NCBI GenBank assembly: GCA_024998625.1
Contig: JACOEL010000012.1
Coordinates: 1 to 64,000 of the forward strand
Reading direction: 5' to 3'
DNA: 64,000 bases
Source: Nitrospira sp.
GTDB taxonomy: Bacteria; Nitrospirota; Nitrospiria; Nitrospirales; Nitrospiraceae
Position 1 is the stretch's first letter, and each line of letters begins with the position of its first letter. The notes beneath the pieces are model-generated. The model made no database searches. It was not told where the DNA came from and saw only the letters and a list, made by a program, of their open reading frames with translations. Shown here piece after piece: positions 16,549 through 24,963 of the stretch. The translations under genes and the position numbers were made by a program.

Positions 16549-17923
16549 GTGGGCCATCCGTGTGCACAATCTGTCGAAAACCTACCGGCTGTACGATCAC
16601 CCGGGCGACAGGGGGAGGCAGTGGATCCTGCCTGCGGTGCAGAAATGCCTCGGACGCAAACCCGCGCAATATTACCGCGAGGTGCATGCTGTCGAAAATG
16701 TGTCCTTCGAGGTGAAGAAGGGGGAGACGCTCGGCATCATCGGTCGAAACGGGTCCGGGAAGTCCACACTGTTGCAGTTGATCGTGGGGACCTTGAGTCC
16801 GACAGGCGGAACGATCGAAATCGATGGTCGGGTTGCGGCGCTGCTGGAACTGGGAGCGGGCTTTCATCCGGAGTTTACGGGTCGGGAGAATGTGTTTCTC
16901 AACGCGTCCTTGCTCGGTCTGTCGCGAGCGGACATCGACGCGCAGTTGGATGACATGCTGGCGTTCGCCGATATCGGAGCCTCGATCGATCAGCCGGTGA
17001 AAACCTACTCGAGCGGCATGGTGGTTCGTCTGGCCTTTGCCGTGATGGCGCATGTGAAGGCCGACATTCTCGTCATCGATGAGGCATTGGCGGTGGGGGA
17101 TGCATTTTTCGTTCAGAAGTGTATCCGATTTCTCAGAGCCTTTATGGAGCGGGGCACGGTCCTCTTCGTGAGTCATGATTCCGCTGCGGTGCTGAGTCTC
17201 TGCCGGAAGGCGCTCTGGCTGGAGCATGGGCGGATTGCCGGTATCGGTGAGGCGAAGACGGTGTGCGATGGGTACCTGCACGAGGCCTATGCCGTGAACC
17301 GGGGCGAGGCCGGTGCGGAGGCTTCCGAGGTGTCGTCCGCATCCAGATCTGACGCGATTCAGTTAAGGCCTCCCGTGATCTCTGAATCGAAGGGCGAACA
17401 GGGCCTGCAGCATGCGGAGAATGTCTCAGGTCCAGAGGGTCGCCAAGCGCGGATCGAGAAGATACGGTTCAGCGATGCCGTTGGCCGAACGGTCCATACG
17501 GTGAGCAAGCGCGAACGTGTGTCGCTACGAATTTGGTGCCGGACGTCCATATGGATGAGGAGTCCGATCGTCGGGTTTCTCGTGCGGGATCGATTCGGCC
17601 AATCCCTCTTCGGCGCCAATACCTGTCTGGTCGGACAGGGGGTATCGGATGCTGTGGCGCCGGGGAGCAGCTTTGTCGCGGTGTTGGAATTTGTGATGCC
17701 GGTGCTTCATCCGGGCGATTACGCGATGAGTGTTGCACTTGCCGACGGAACGCAACAGCAACATGTGCAACATCATTGGATGCATGATGCGCTGGCATTC
17801 ACCTCCGCACCGACGGAGCCATGTTTTGGCCTCTTTGCCGTTGAATTAGTGCAGGCTGGTTTGCGCCGGACTTCCACGCAGGATTCTCGAGATGAAAGAG
17901 CCAATGACTCCGTTGCCCTGTAG
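16538..17923 (+). CDS. wzt: Polysaccharide ABC exporter ATPase with C-terminal Wzt substrate domain
   Basis: A 461-residue ATPase. The nucleotide-binding domain (1-~235) has Walker A GRNGSGKST (~69-77), YSSGMVVRLAFA as signature, Walker B ILVIDEALAVGDAFF and FVSHD. A linker of ~50 residues leads to a C-terminal beta-rich domain (~300-450: ARIEKIRFSDAVGRTVHTV, PIVGFLVRDRFGQSLFGANT, HPGDYAMSVALADG), matching the Wzt carbohydrate-binding domain. In E. coli O9a and Klebsiella O2a this domain recognises the capped non-reducing end before export. A capped, methylated chain terminus is therefore plausible, and methyltransferases follow directly. ATG 16538 is chosen; TTG 16532 is nearer the GGAAGG. 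Confidence 0.92.
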   Translation: MSSEWAIRVHNLSKTYRLYDHPGDRGRQWILPAVQKCLGRKPAQYYREVHAVENVSFEVKKGETLGIIGRNGSGKSTLLQLIVGTLSPTGGTIEIDGRVAALLELGAGFHPEFTGRENVFLNASLLGLSRADIDAQLDDMLAFADIGASIDQPVKTYSSGMVVRLAFAVMAHVKADILVIDEALAVGDAFFVQKCIRFLRAFMERGTVLFVSHDSAAVLSLCRKALWLEHGRIAGIGEAKTVCDGYLHEAYAVNRGEAGAEASEVSSASRSDAIQLRPPVISESKGEQGLQHAENVSGPEGRQARIEKIRFSDAVGRTVHTVSKRERVSLRIWCRTSIWMRSPIVGFLVRDRFGQSLFGANTCLVGQGVSDAVAPGSSFVAVLEFVMPVLHPGDYAMSVALADGTQQQHVQHHWMHDALAFTSAPTEPCFGLFAVELVQAGLRRTSTQDSRDERANDSVAL

Positions 17924-18626
17924 AGTGTGCGGAGGCGATGCCTTTGTGCATCACGACGTGTTGTGGAGCGACCTGATCAGCCAATGGGGCTTATCAGCCG
18001 CTGAGGCGGACTATATCAACGTCCAGCAGGGAACCTCCTGTTCCACCTGTGGCTCAAATGTCCGATCGATTGCGTTGGCGGATGCCCTGTTGCGATTCAC
18101 CCACGTGAGTTCGACACTAAAAACATGGGTCGGATCTGATGCGGCTCGCGCCTATACCGTGCTGGAGATCAATGAAGCCGGTTCCCTGAGCAGTGTCCTT
18201 GCCACCATGCCCGGCCATCGGCTCGTGCGTTATCCGGATTACGACATGATGGCGTTGCCGTTCGAAAGTGGATCGTTCGATCTCGTGGTTCATTCCGACA
18301 CGCTGGAACATGTGCCGGATCCAGTCCGTGGATTGCGGGAGTGCCGGCGTGTTCTACGACGTGGAGGCGCCTGCATTTTTACCGTCCCCGTGGTGGTGGG
18401 ACGCCTGACGAGGAGCAGAAAAGGATTGCCGCTCAGTGTCCATGGCAGCGAAGGCTGTCAGGACTCCTCACTGGCGGTGCACACTGAATTCGGCGCGGAT
18501 GTCTGGTGTCAGGTCTTGGAGAGCGGATTCGACGAGTGCCGGGTGGTGCCGTACCGGTTTCCTGCAGGCATCGCAGTAATTGCGGGTCTGTCTGAGTCGG
18601 CGGCGACGAAAGGGGGCCAGCGGTGA
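17892..18626 (+). CDS. SAM-dependent methyltransferase (class I, degenerate motif I) with N-terminal Cys cluster
   Basis: A 244-residue protein overlapping the wzt end by ~30 bases; ATG 17904 is an alternative start. The N-terminus has C-x2-C (CRVCGG) and C-x2-C (CSTCGS), probably a zinc-binding knuckle. The methyltransferase core has SFDLVVHSDTLEHVPD, the post-motif typical of UbiE/type 11 methyltransferases, and RECRRVLRRGGACIFTVPV. The usual Gly-rich SAM motif I is replaced by VLEINEAGSLSSVLA, so cofactor binding may be altered. Placed after Wzt, it could modify the growing or finished glycan. Substrate unknown. Confidence 0.82.
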   Translation: MKEPMTPLPCRVCGGDAFVHHDVLWSDLISQWGLSAAEADYINVQQGTSCSTCGSNVRSIALADALLRFTHVSSTLKTWVGSDAARAYTVLEINEAGSLSSVLATMPGHRLVRYPDYDMMALPFESGSFDLVVHSDTLEHVPDPVRGLRECRRVLRRGGACIFTVPVVVGRLTRSRKGLPLSVHGSEGCQDSSLAVHTEFGADVWCQVLESGFDECRVVPYRFPAGIAVIAGLSESAATKGGQR

Positions 18627-19564
18627 ACAAGACAGGCCACGTGTTGCCGGAGCTCGAGGCAACCGGTGAGCGATTCCTGCCCGAGATGCAGGGAACCATC
18701 GCGCTGGAGCATTTGCACCGGTACGCCCTGGCCCGGGACTTTGCGGCCGGGAAGGTCGTCCTCGATATTGCCTGCGGTGAAGGCTACGGGTCGGCCGTCC
18801 TGGCCGGCGTGGCTGCGCGTGTGTACGGCGTGGACATTGCTCCCGATGCCATCGCCCATGCAAAGGCTAAATATCAGCGATCTAATGTGGAGTTCCTCAC
18901 CGGCCGTTGCGCGGACATTCCGCTCGCCGATGGCGCCGTCGATCTGGTCGTCAGTTTCGAGACCATTGAGCACCATACCGAGCATGAAGAGATGTTTGCC
19001 GAAATCAAGCGCGTCCTGCGACCGGGCGGCCTGATGATCATGTCCAGCCCTGACAAGCGGGAGTATACGGAACGTGCCAATCATGCCAATGCTTATCATG
19101 TGAAGGAACTCTATGCGGAGGAGTTCCAGCGGCTGGTGGAGCGCTACTTTACGCGTGTCGCCATTCTTGGACAGCGTGTGTTGTATGCGTCGGCGATCCT
19201 GCCGTCAGGACGCCTCGGGGAATCGATTCATTATCACCGCGAGCATAGTGCAGGAATCCAGTCGGCACATGGCTTGGTGCGGCCTTGCTACCAGGTCGCC
19301 GTGGCATCGGACGCCGAAATACCCTTGCTGTCCGGCAGTCTGTTCGAGGAGATCGGTGAGTCGGATCCGGAAATCCGATTGCTCCGGCATCAGTTGGACC
19401 ATGCCCGGCAGCGGACTGCCGGCTTGGAGGATGAGGTCACGGGACTCAAGAGGGCGATCGACTCCATCCTACATTCACACTCCTGGCGTGCGACTCGGCC
19501 CCTCCGTGCGGCAGCCAATCTGCTTCGGGCGATCACCGGCAAACCAACTGAAACGGAGCCGTAG
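18623..19564 (+). CDS. SAM-dependent methyltransferase with C-terminal coiled coil
   Basis: A 313-residue protein; GTG start in a four-base overlap (GTGA) with the preceding gene. It has class I methyltransferase motif I VLDIACGEGYGSAVL (~48-62), YGVDIAPDAIAHA, and DLVVSFETIEHHTEHEEM. After the domain, residues ~245-280 form a short coiled coil (LLRHQLDHARQRTAGLEDEV) followed by HSHSWRATRPLRAAANLL. This SWRxTxPLR tail recurs in glycan-cluster glycosyltransferases and methyltransferases and may mediate membrane or complex association. Likely role: O-methylation of a sugar in the exported polysaccharide, possibly the terminal cap read by Wzt. Confidence 0.87.
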   Translation: MNKTGHVLPELEATGERFLPEMQGTIALEHLHRYALARDFAAGKVVLDIACGEGYGSAVLAGVAARVYGVDIAPDAIAHAKAKYQRSNVEFLTGRCADIPLADGAVDLVVSFETIEHHTEHEEMFAEIKRVLRPGGLMIMSSPDKREYTERANHANAYHVKELYAEEFQRLVERYFTRVAILGQRVLYASAILPSGRLGESIHYHREHSAGIQSAHGLVRPCYQVAVASDAEIPLLSGSLFEEIGESDPEIRLLRHQLDHARQRTAGLEDEVTGLKRAIDSILHSHSWRATRPLRAAANLLRAITGKPTETEP

Positions 19565-19585
19565 GTCCTGTTTCCAAATGACCGT

Positions 19586-22500
19586 ATGAGCCTTGTGACC
19601 CAACGATTGGTGAAGTCCTTCCGGTTCGCGAAGTTTTCCCTCGTGGAAGGCCTCTCCTGGTACAGACGGCACGGCCGCTTGCCGAAAGGATCGGAGTGTG
19701 TCGACCTGTTTCGAAAAGCGTTTTTCCGGTTCAAGATCCTCGCGCATCGAGCCGCCCCCGCTCCCAAAACGATTGAACAGGTCCTCCCGCCTTACGAGGC
19801 GTGGTTGCGGGTGAATGCGTGGAATACGCGGATGCGCGACGACCTGCGCGATCGGCTCAGCAAGCAGGCGGGCTCCCTGCCCACGATCTCGATTGTCATG
19901 CCGGTACACGATCCGCCCGTTGAATTTCTTGAGCGAGCGATCGAGTCGGTATGCGCGCAGGTCTGCGAGCGATGGGAACTCTGCATCGTGGATGATGGCA
20001 GCACGAACCAGAATGTGCGTGCGGTGCTGGAACGGTGGAGCGCCGTGGATCCTCGAGTTCGAGTCGCTTGTCTGGCGCAGAACGTCAATATCAGTGCGGC
20101 CACCAACAAAGCCGCCGCGCTGGCCGGCGGCGAGTTTCTGTTGTTTTTGGATCACGACGATGAGTTGACGCCGGATGCCGTCGGGGAGGTCGCACTGTTC
20201 CTCGCTGAACAGCCTGGTGTGGATGCGGTGTATTCCGACGACGACAAGATCGATCTGTCTGGCAGGCGGTATGCGCCTCAATTTAAACCCGACTGGTCGC
20301 CGGAACTGCTCCTATCCTACATGTATCTGAGTCATGTATTCGTCGTGCGCCGGGCCTTATTCGAGTCGGTCGGCGGTATGCGGGTTGGTTTCGAAGGCGC
20401 TCAAGATTACGACTTGGCCCTGCGGGTGGCGGAGCAGACATCTGCCTTTGGACACATTCCAAGAGTGCTCTATCATTGGCGGGCCTTGCCGGGGTCGACG
20501 GCCACCAGCGGCGCGGCGAAACCGGCCAGTCTCGAAGCGGGCCGGAGGGCGGTGGCCGAAGCCTTCGAACGCCGGGGTATCACTGCCCGTGTGACTCAAC
20601 CGGAGTTCGCCGCCCAGGGCAACCTGGGCATCTACAGTCATGAGTTCCCGGACGAAGGCCCCACGGTCACCATTATCATTCCAACGAAGAATCAGCCGGC
20701 GATCCTTCGTCGATGCATCGACTCTCTCCACAGCACCACCTATCGGAATTACGAGGTCGTCATCATCGACAATGAGAGCGACGATCCTGAAAGCCTCGCC
20801 TATCTCCGGTCACTTCCGCATCGCGTCATTCGTATCCCCAATCCATCCGGGCGGTTCAATTATGCGGCCATCAACAATCGCGCAGTGGAAGCCGTGACCG
20901 GTGAGTTTGTGTTGTTCCTGAACAATGATACCGAGGTGAAGGTTCCGCGCTGGTTGAGTCAGATGGTGGGATATGCACAGATGCCCGGTGTCGGTGCGGT
21001 CGGGGCGAAGCTGATATTTGCCGACGGCCGCATTCAGCATGCCGGTGTGATTCAGGGCTTGTATCATGGCCTGGCCGGGCCGGCGTTTAAGCTGACGCCT
21101 GCGTGGGAACACGGCTATCTGGCGTATGCCTCCGTCGTCCGTAATTACTCGGCGGTGACCGCTGCCTGCCTCTTGACCTCGCGGAAGCGGTTTCTGGAAC
21201 TCGGCGGGTTCAACGAAGCGGAGTTCGGCGTTGCCTACAACGACGTCGACTACTGCTATCGCCTGGTCGACCAGGGGTATCGCTGCGTCTACTGTCCTGA
21301 CGCGCAGCTCACCCACTATGAGGGGTTCTCGCGCGGGTTCCGCGACGATCCCGCCGAAGTCGTGGCGTTTAAGCAGAAGTATAAACGTCGAAACGATCCC
21401 TGGTATAGCCCTTCGCTGTCCCTCGTCGATGAGAGTTTTCAGCTAATCCCGCGAAAACTGGCTTCCCGCCGACAGAAGCCGATCCCGATCGTCATGACCG
21501 CGCTGAGCCTGAATTGCGAAGGGGCACCCTGGAGTCAGTACGAACTGACCAAGGAGCTCGTGAAGCGAAAGCTGATTCAGCCCATCGTGTTTTCTCCGGT
21601 GGATGGTCCGTTGCGTGTGCTCTATGAAGAGCAGGGAATTTCCGTGATGATCGATCGGCATCCTCTCTGGGGTGTCACGAACCTCACGGAGTACGAGGCC
21701 GCTATCGCGGCCTTCTCCTCCAAGTGTCTCTCGTGGGGAGCGGAACTGATCTATGCCAATACACTCCAGAGTTTTTATGCCGTCTCGGCGGCGCACCAGG
21801 CGAGATTACCCTCGGTGTGGAATCCGAGAGAGAGCGAGCCCTGGCAGACCTATTTTGATTATTTGCCTGACGGCGTCATTCAAAAGGCCTACGATTGCTT
21901 TGCCTGGCCTTATCGGGTGGTGTTTGTCGCCGACGCGACCCGCGATGCCTATGCCGCACTCAACACGCGCCACAATTTTATAGTGATTCGCAACGGCTTG
22001 GACCGGACACGTATTGAGCAGGCTCGTAGGGAGTGGACAAAGGCAGAGGCTCGCGCGTCCATCGGGGCGGGTGAAGGGGAGATCGTCATTCTCCTGCTTG
22101 GAACCGTCTGTTCGCGGAAGGGGCAGCAGGATCTGGTCAACGCCGTGGCGGCGATGTCCCCGGAGTTACAAGACAAGATTCACTGCTATATCGTGGGAGA
22201 TCGGCCAGGCGACTACAGTGCGGAATTGCACGGCCTGGTCAAGCAACTGCCTGCTTCATTGTGCAATAGGATGCACATCGTGCCGGAGACGCGCCAGACG
22301 ACACAGTATTATCTGGCAGCCGACCTGTTCGTCTGCACCTCCAAGCTGGAGAGTTATCCCCGCGTGGTTCTTGAGGCAATGGCGTACGGTCTTCCTATCG
22401 TCACCACCCCCGTGTTCGGCATCCGTGAACAGGTTCAGGAGGGCGTTAATGCATTGTTTTACGAGCCAGGAGACAGTCGTGCGCTGGCCGCACGATTGCA

Positions 22501-22651
22501 GGGCCTGATTCAGGATGAACCACGTCGCTCCTGCATGGCCGCGCAGAGTGCTCATGTGCTCGCCATCGGGACGGACTTCGACGAAATGGTCGAGGCCTAT
22601 GGGGAGATCTTTGCCGAAGCCTGGTTGACAGGCGGAGAGCGGTTGTCATGA
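19586..22651 (+). CDS. Three-module glycosyltransferase (GT2-GT2-GT4)
   Basis: A 1021-residue cytoplasmic or membrane-associated enzyme. A ~90-residue N-terminal extension is followed by a first GT2 domain (~95-330; ISIVMPVHDPPVEFLERAI, FLDHDDELTPDAV, YSDDDKID). A second GT2 domain spans ~345-600 (VTIIIPTKNQPAILRRCIDS, FLNNDTEVKVP, NDVDYCYRLVDQGYRCVYCP). The third module (~630-1010) is a GT-B/GT4-like domain with LLGTVCSRKGQQDL, DLFVCTSKLESYPRVVLEAM and GLPIVTT. It could add several sugars in sequence or act as a polymerase. It lies 21 bases after the coiled-coil methyltransferase, and its stop overlaps the next start. Confidence 0.92.
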   Translation: MSLVTQRLVKSFRFAKFSLVEGLSWYRRHGRLPKGSECVDLFRKAFFRFKILAHRAAPAPKTIEQVLPPYEAWLRVNAWNTRMRDDLRDRLSKQAGSLPTISIVMPVHDPPVEFLERAIESVCAQVCERWELCIVDDGSTNQNVRAVLERWSAVDPRVRVACLAQNVNISAATNKAAALAGGEFLLFLDHDDELTPDAVGEVALFLAEQPGVDAVYSDDDKIDLSGRRYAPQFKPDWSPELLLSYMYLSHVFVVRRALFESVGGMRVGFEGAQDYDLALRVAEQTSAFGHIPRVLYHWRALPGSTATSGAAKPASLEAGRRAVAEAFERRGITARVTQPEFAAQGNLGIYSHEFPDEGPTVTIIIPTKNQPAILRRCIDSLHSTTYRNYEVVIIDNESDDPESLAYLRSLPHRVIRIPNPSGRFNYAAINNRAVEAVTGEFVLFLNNDTEVKVPRWLSQMVGYAQMPGVGAVGAKLIFADGRIQHAGVIQGLYHGLAGPAFKLTPAWEHGYLAYASVVRNYSAVTAACLLTSRKRFLELGGFNEAEFGVAYNDVDYCYRLVDQGYRCVYCPDAQLTHYEGFSRGFRDDPAEVVAFKQKYKRRNDPWYSPSLSLVDESFQLIPRKLASRRQKPIPIVMTALSLNCEGAPWSQYELTKELVKRKLIQPIVFSPVDGPLRVLYEEQGISVMIDRHPLWGVTNLTEYEAAIAAFSSKCLSWGAELIYANTLQSFYAVSAAHQARLPSVWNPRESEPWQTYFDYLPDGVIQKAYDCFAWPYRVVFVADATRDAYAALNTRHNFIVIRNGLDRTRIEQARREWTKAEARASIGAGEGEIVILLLGTVCSRKGQQDLVNAVAAMSPELQDKIHCYIVGDRPGDYSAELHGLVKQLPASLCNRMHIVPETRQTTQYYLAADLFVCTSKLESYPRVVLEAMAYGLPIVTTPVFGIREQVQEGVNALFYEPGDSRALAARLQGLIQDEPRRSCMAAQSAHVLAIGTDFDEMVEAYGEIFAEAWLTGGERLS

Positions 22652-23784
22652 GGGTGAAGTTCAATCTTGAAACGCCGGTGGGTAACAGCCTGCAGGGAAT
22701 CGTCCGTTTGTCAGGCTGGTATATTCCTGAGCACGGCCGTCGTCCGGAACTCTATGTCGCCTGCAACGGGAAGCGAGAGGCCGCGCTGGAATGGGGAAGT
22801 ATTCGGCCGGATGTTTCCTCCGTCTATCCGGCACAGTCTCAGTCGATCATCAGCGGGTTTCAAGGCGACCTGTGGGTGGGTGAACATCTGCAGGGGCAGG
22901 AACTGGATGTCGCAGTGTTGGATGCGGCCGGGCAGAATCGGGAACTCTTTCGGCGCACCTACGTTATCGGGGCCTCCAGTGCCCCCGTCACACGAGACCG
23001 CTCGTTCAACCTCTTTGATCTCCTCGTGTGTCCAGAGTGTCGTTCTCCTCTTTCGAAACAGGATCCCGGGTGGGTCTGTCCCAGGTGCGCGATGCCCGTG
23101 CATCTTCGGGCGGGCGTGCCGCATTTTCTCCATGAGCTGGGAACTCCTTGCCTTCATCTGAGCGAGCAGACGAGCACCCATCCCTATTCCTCCGACGTGC
23201 TCGACATCCTTGGCCGCCATCGCGCGGGCCTGGTGCTCGATTTCGGGGCCGGCCACACACCCAGGGAATTGTTGCGCCCCCATGTCGTCTATCTGGATGC
23301 CGTTCAGTACCAGTGGACCGATCTGGTTTGCACGCGCGGACGGTTGCCGTTTCGCGATCACACCTTCGATGCCGTCGTGAGTCAGGCGGTCTTCGAGCAT
23401 CTCGAGGACCCGCATCAGACCGCGCGTGAGCTCTATCGTATTCTAAGGCCCGGCGGCCTCATCCACCTTGATACGGCCTTCATGCAGCCGCTGCATGGTG
23501 ATCCCTGGCATTTCTTCAATATGACGCAACACGGCCTGCGGCAGGTCATGGCCCCGTTTCAGGAAATCCGGTGCGGTATCAAGAGCTACCAATACCCGTC
23601 GGCCGGTTTGTTGATGCAACTTGAAGCTATCACGCCGTTTATCACGTCCAGGAAATGGCGCAAGACCATCGCGAAATGGCACAAGGAATTACAGGCGGGA
23701 GCAGGGGAGTTCGACGACTCGCTCGGGGAATTCGGTCGGACCACGCTGGCCGCCGGGTTTTACTTCGAAGGACGGCGTCCATAG
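22648..23784 (+). CDS. Methyltransferase with N-terminal beta domain and Trm112-like zinc ribbon
   Basis: A 378-residue protein coupled to the preceding gene by ATGA. Residues ~1-110 are beta-rich with no recognised catalytic motif (GIVRLSGWYIPEHGRRPELY). Residues ~128-165 hold a Trm112/YcaR-like ribbon: LVCPECRSPL and WVCPRCAMPVHL followed by RAGVPHFL. The rest is a class I methyltransferase (VLDFGAGHTPRE, FDAVVSQAVFEHLEDPHQ, ILRPGGLIHLDTAF). The order beta-sandwich, zinc ribbon, methyltransferase is unusual. The N-terminal part could bind glycan. Substrate unknown. Confidence 0.85.
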   Translation: MRVKFNLETPVGNSLQGIVRLSGWYIPEHGRRPELYVACNGKREAALEWGSIRPDVSSVYPAQSQSIISGFQGDLWVGEHLQGQELDVAVLDAAGQNRELFRRTYVIGASSAPVTRDRSFNLFDLLVCPECRSPLSKQDPGWVCPRCAMPVHLRAGVPHFLHELGTPCLHLSEQTSTHPYSSDVLDILGRHRAGLVLDFGAGHTPRELLRPHVVYLDAVQYQWTDLVCTRGRLPFRDHTFDAVVSQAVFEHLEDPHQTARELYRILRPGGLIHLDTAFMQPLHGDPWHFFNMTQHGLRQVMAPFQEIRCGIKSYQYPSAGLLMQLEAITPFITSRKWRKTIAKWHKELQAGAGEFDDSLGEFGRTTLAAGFYFEGRRP

Positions 23785-23926
23785 CTAGACGATACGCGGA
23801 CGTTTACGTCCTGTTGCCACGAGTCACGGATTCATACCGTCAGTGATTGCTTCGTCCCTGCCCGCAAGGTCATCGCCGGTGCGGACACATGACATATCCG
23901 AACGGTACCGATTAGGGAGGCCTGTG

Positions 23927-24946
23927 GTGCGAGAGATCCTCATTCCGGGAATCATGCGCGTGCTCCGTGGCTTGGAACGGGTCCATACAGCACTGGGTCG
24001 TCGCGTATTGCCGCAGACGGCAACATTCATGAGTACCGATGAACACCGCGTCTCGGACTACTGGGGCAAGCAGTTCGAGGCCATGCGGACGGACAGCTCC
24101 TACTGGCTCAACAACAAGCTGGTCGAGGAGTCGACGTATCGCCTGATGACCGATACCCCCAAACATTGGCTGGGCTGGCTGCTGAACGACTATTTTGCCC
24201 ATCGTACGTTCAACCGCTCGCTGAGCGTCTGTTGCGGGGACGGCGCCCACGAGATTCAGCTCTATACGTCGGGCAAGGTGCGATTTGTCAGCGGGGTTGA
24301 TATCTCGGAAGGCGCGATCATGCAGGCGAACGGACGCTTTGAAGCGATCGCCGCGCCTCAGGACCGGTATCGCTTCGAGGTGCGGGATGTGAATGCACTT
24401 ACGATCGACGGCACGTTCGATCTGATTCTTTCGACAGGAGCCTTGCACCACACGACCAATCTTGAAGCCCTCCTGGCGACGGTGGAGCGTGCGCTGGAGC
24501 CGAACGGCTACTTCATCGTGGTGGAGTTCATCGGACCGAACCGGTTTCAATGGACCGACCGGCAAGTTGAGATCGCGAACCAGGTGCTCAGTGTCCTCGA
24601 TCCATACTACTTACGCGACGGCAGGCAGACCAAATTCGAGCGGCCCTCGGTCGAAAGCATGATCAAGAGCGATCCATCGGAGGCGGTGCGATCTGCCGAG
24701 GTCTACCCATTGGTGAAAAAGCATTTCGAGATACGCTATGAGCGATTTTACAACGGGACACTGCTCCATCAGCTGCACCCTCTCCTGAGATCTGAGCTGG
24801 CGAATCGCGGGCAGCGGGACTTCGATTCCATCGTGAAGTTGATTCTTTTGATGGAAGACCTTTTGATCAAGGGCGGCGTATTGCCGTCCGATTTCGTATT
24901 CCTCATTTGTCAGAAGCCGATGCCTGGCACCCGGCGATCAGAATAG
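23927..24946 (+). CDS. SAM-dependent methyltransferase
   Basis: A 339-residue class I methyltransferase. GGGAGG at 23915-23920 sets the start at GTG 23927 (or the tandem GTG 23924). The open frame continues upstream to 23843 but has no ribosome site there. Motif I is SVCCGDGAHEIQLYTSG, followed by VSGVDISEGAIMQANGRF and FDLILSTGALHHTTNLEALL. The C-terminal third is helical and ends before the asnB start. It is the fourth methyltransferase in the cluster, separated from its predecessor by about 140 bases without a clear signal. Confidence 0.83.
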   Translation: MREILIPGIMRVLRGLERVHTALGRRVLPQTATFMSTDEHRVSDYWGKQFEAMRTDSSYWLNNKLVEESTYRLMTDTPKHWLGWLLNDYFAHRTFNRSLSVCCGDGAHEIQLYTSGKVRFVSGVDISEGAIMQANGRFEAIAAPQDRYRFEVRDVNALTIDGTFDLILSTGALHHTTNLEALLATVERALEPNGYFIVVEFIGPNRFQWTDRQVEIANQVLSVLDPYYLRDGRQTKFERPSVESMIKSDPSEAVRSAEVYPLVKKHFEIRYERFYNGTLLHQLHPLLRSELANRGQRDFDSIVKLILLMEDLLIKGGVLPSDFVFLICQKPMPGTRRSE

Positions 24947-24963
24947 AGGGGAGGTCCCGGCGT

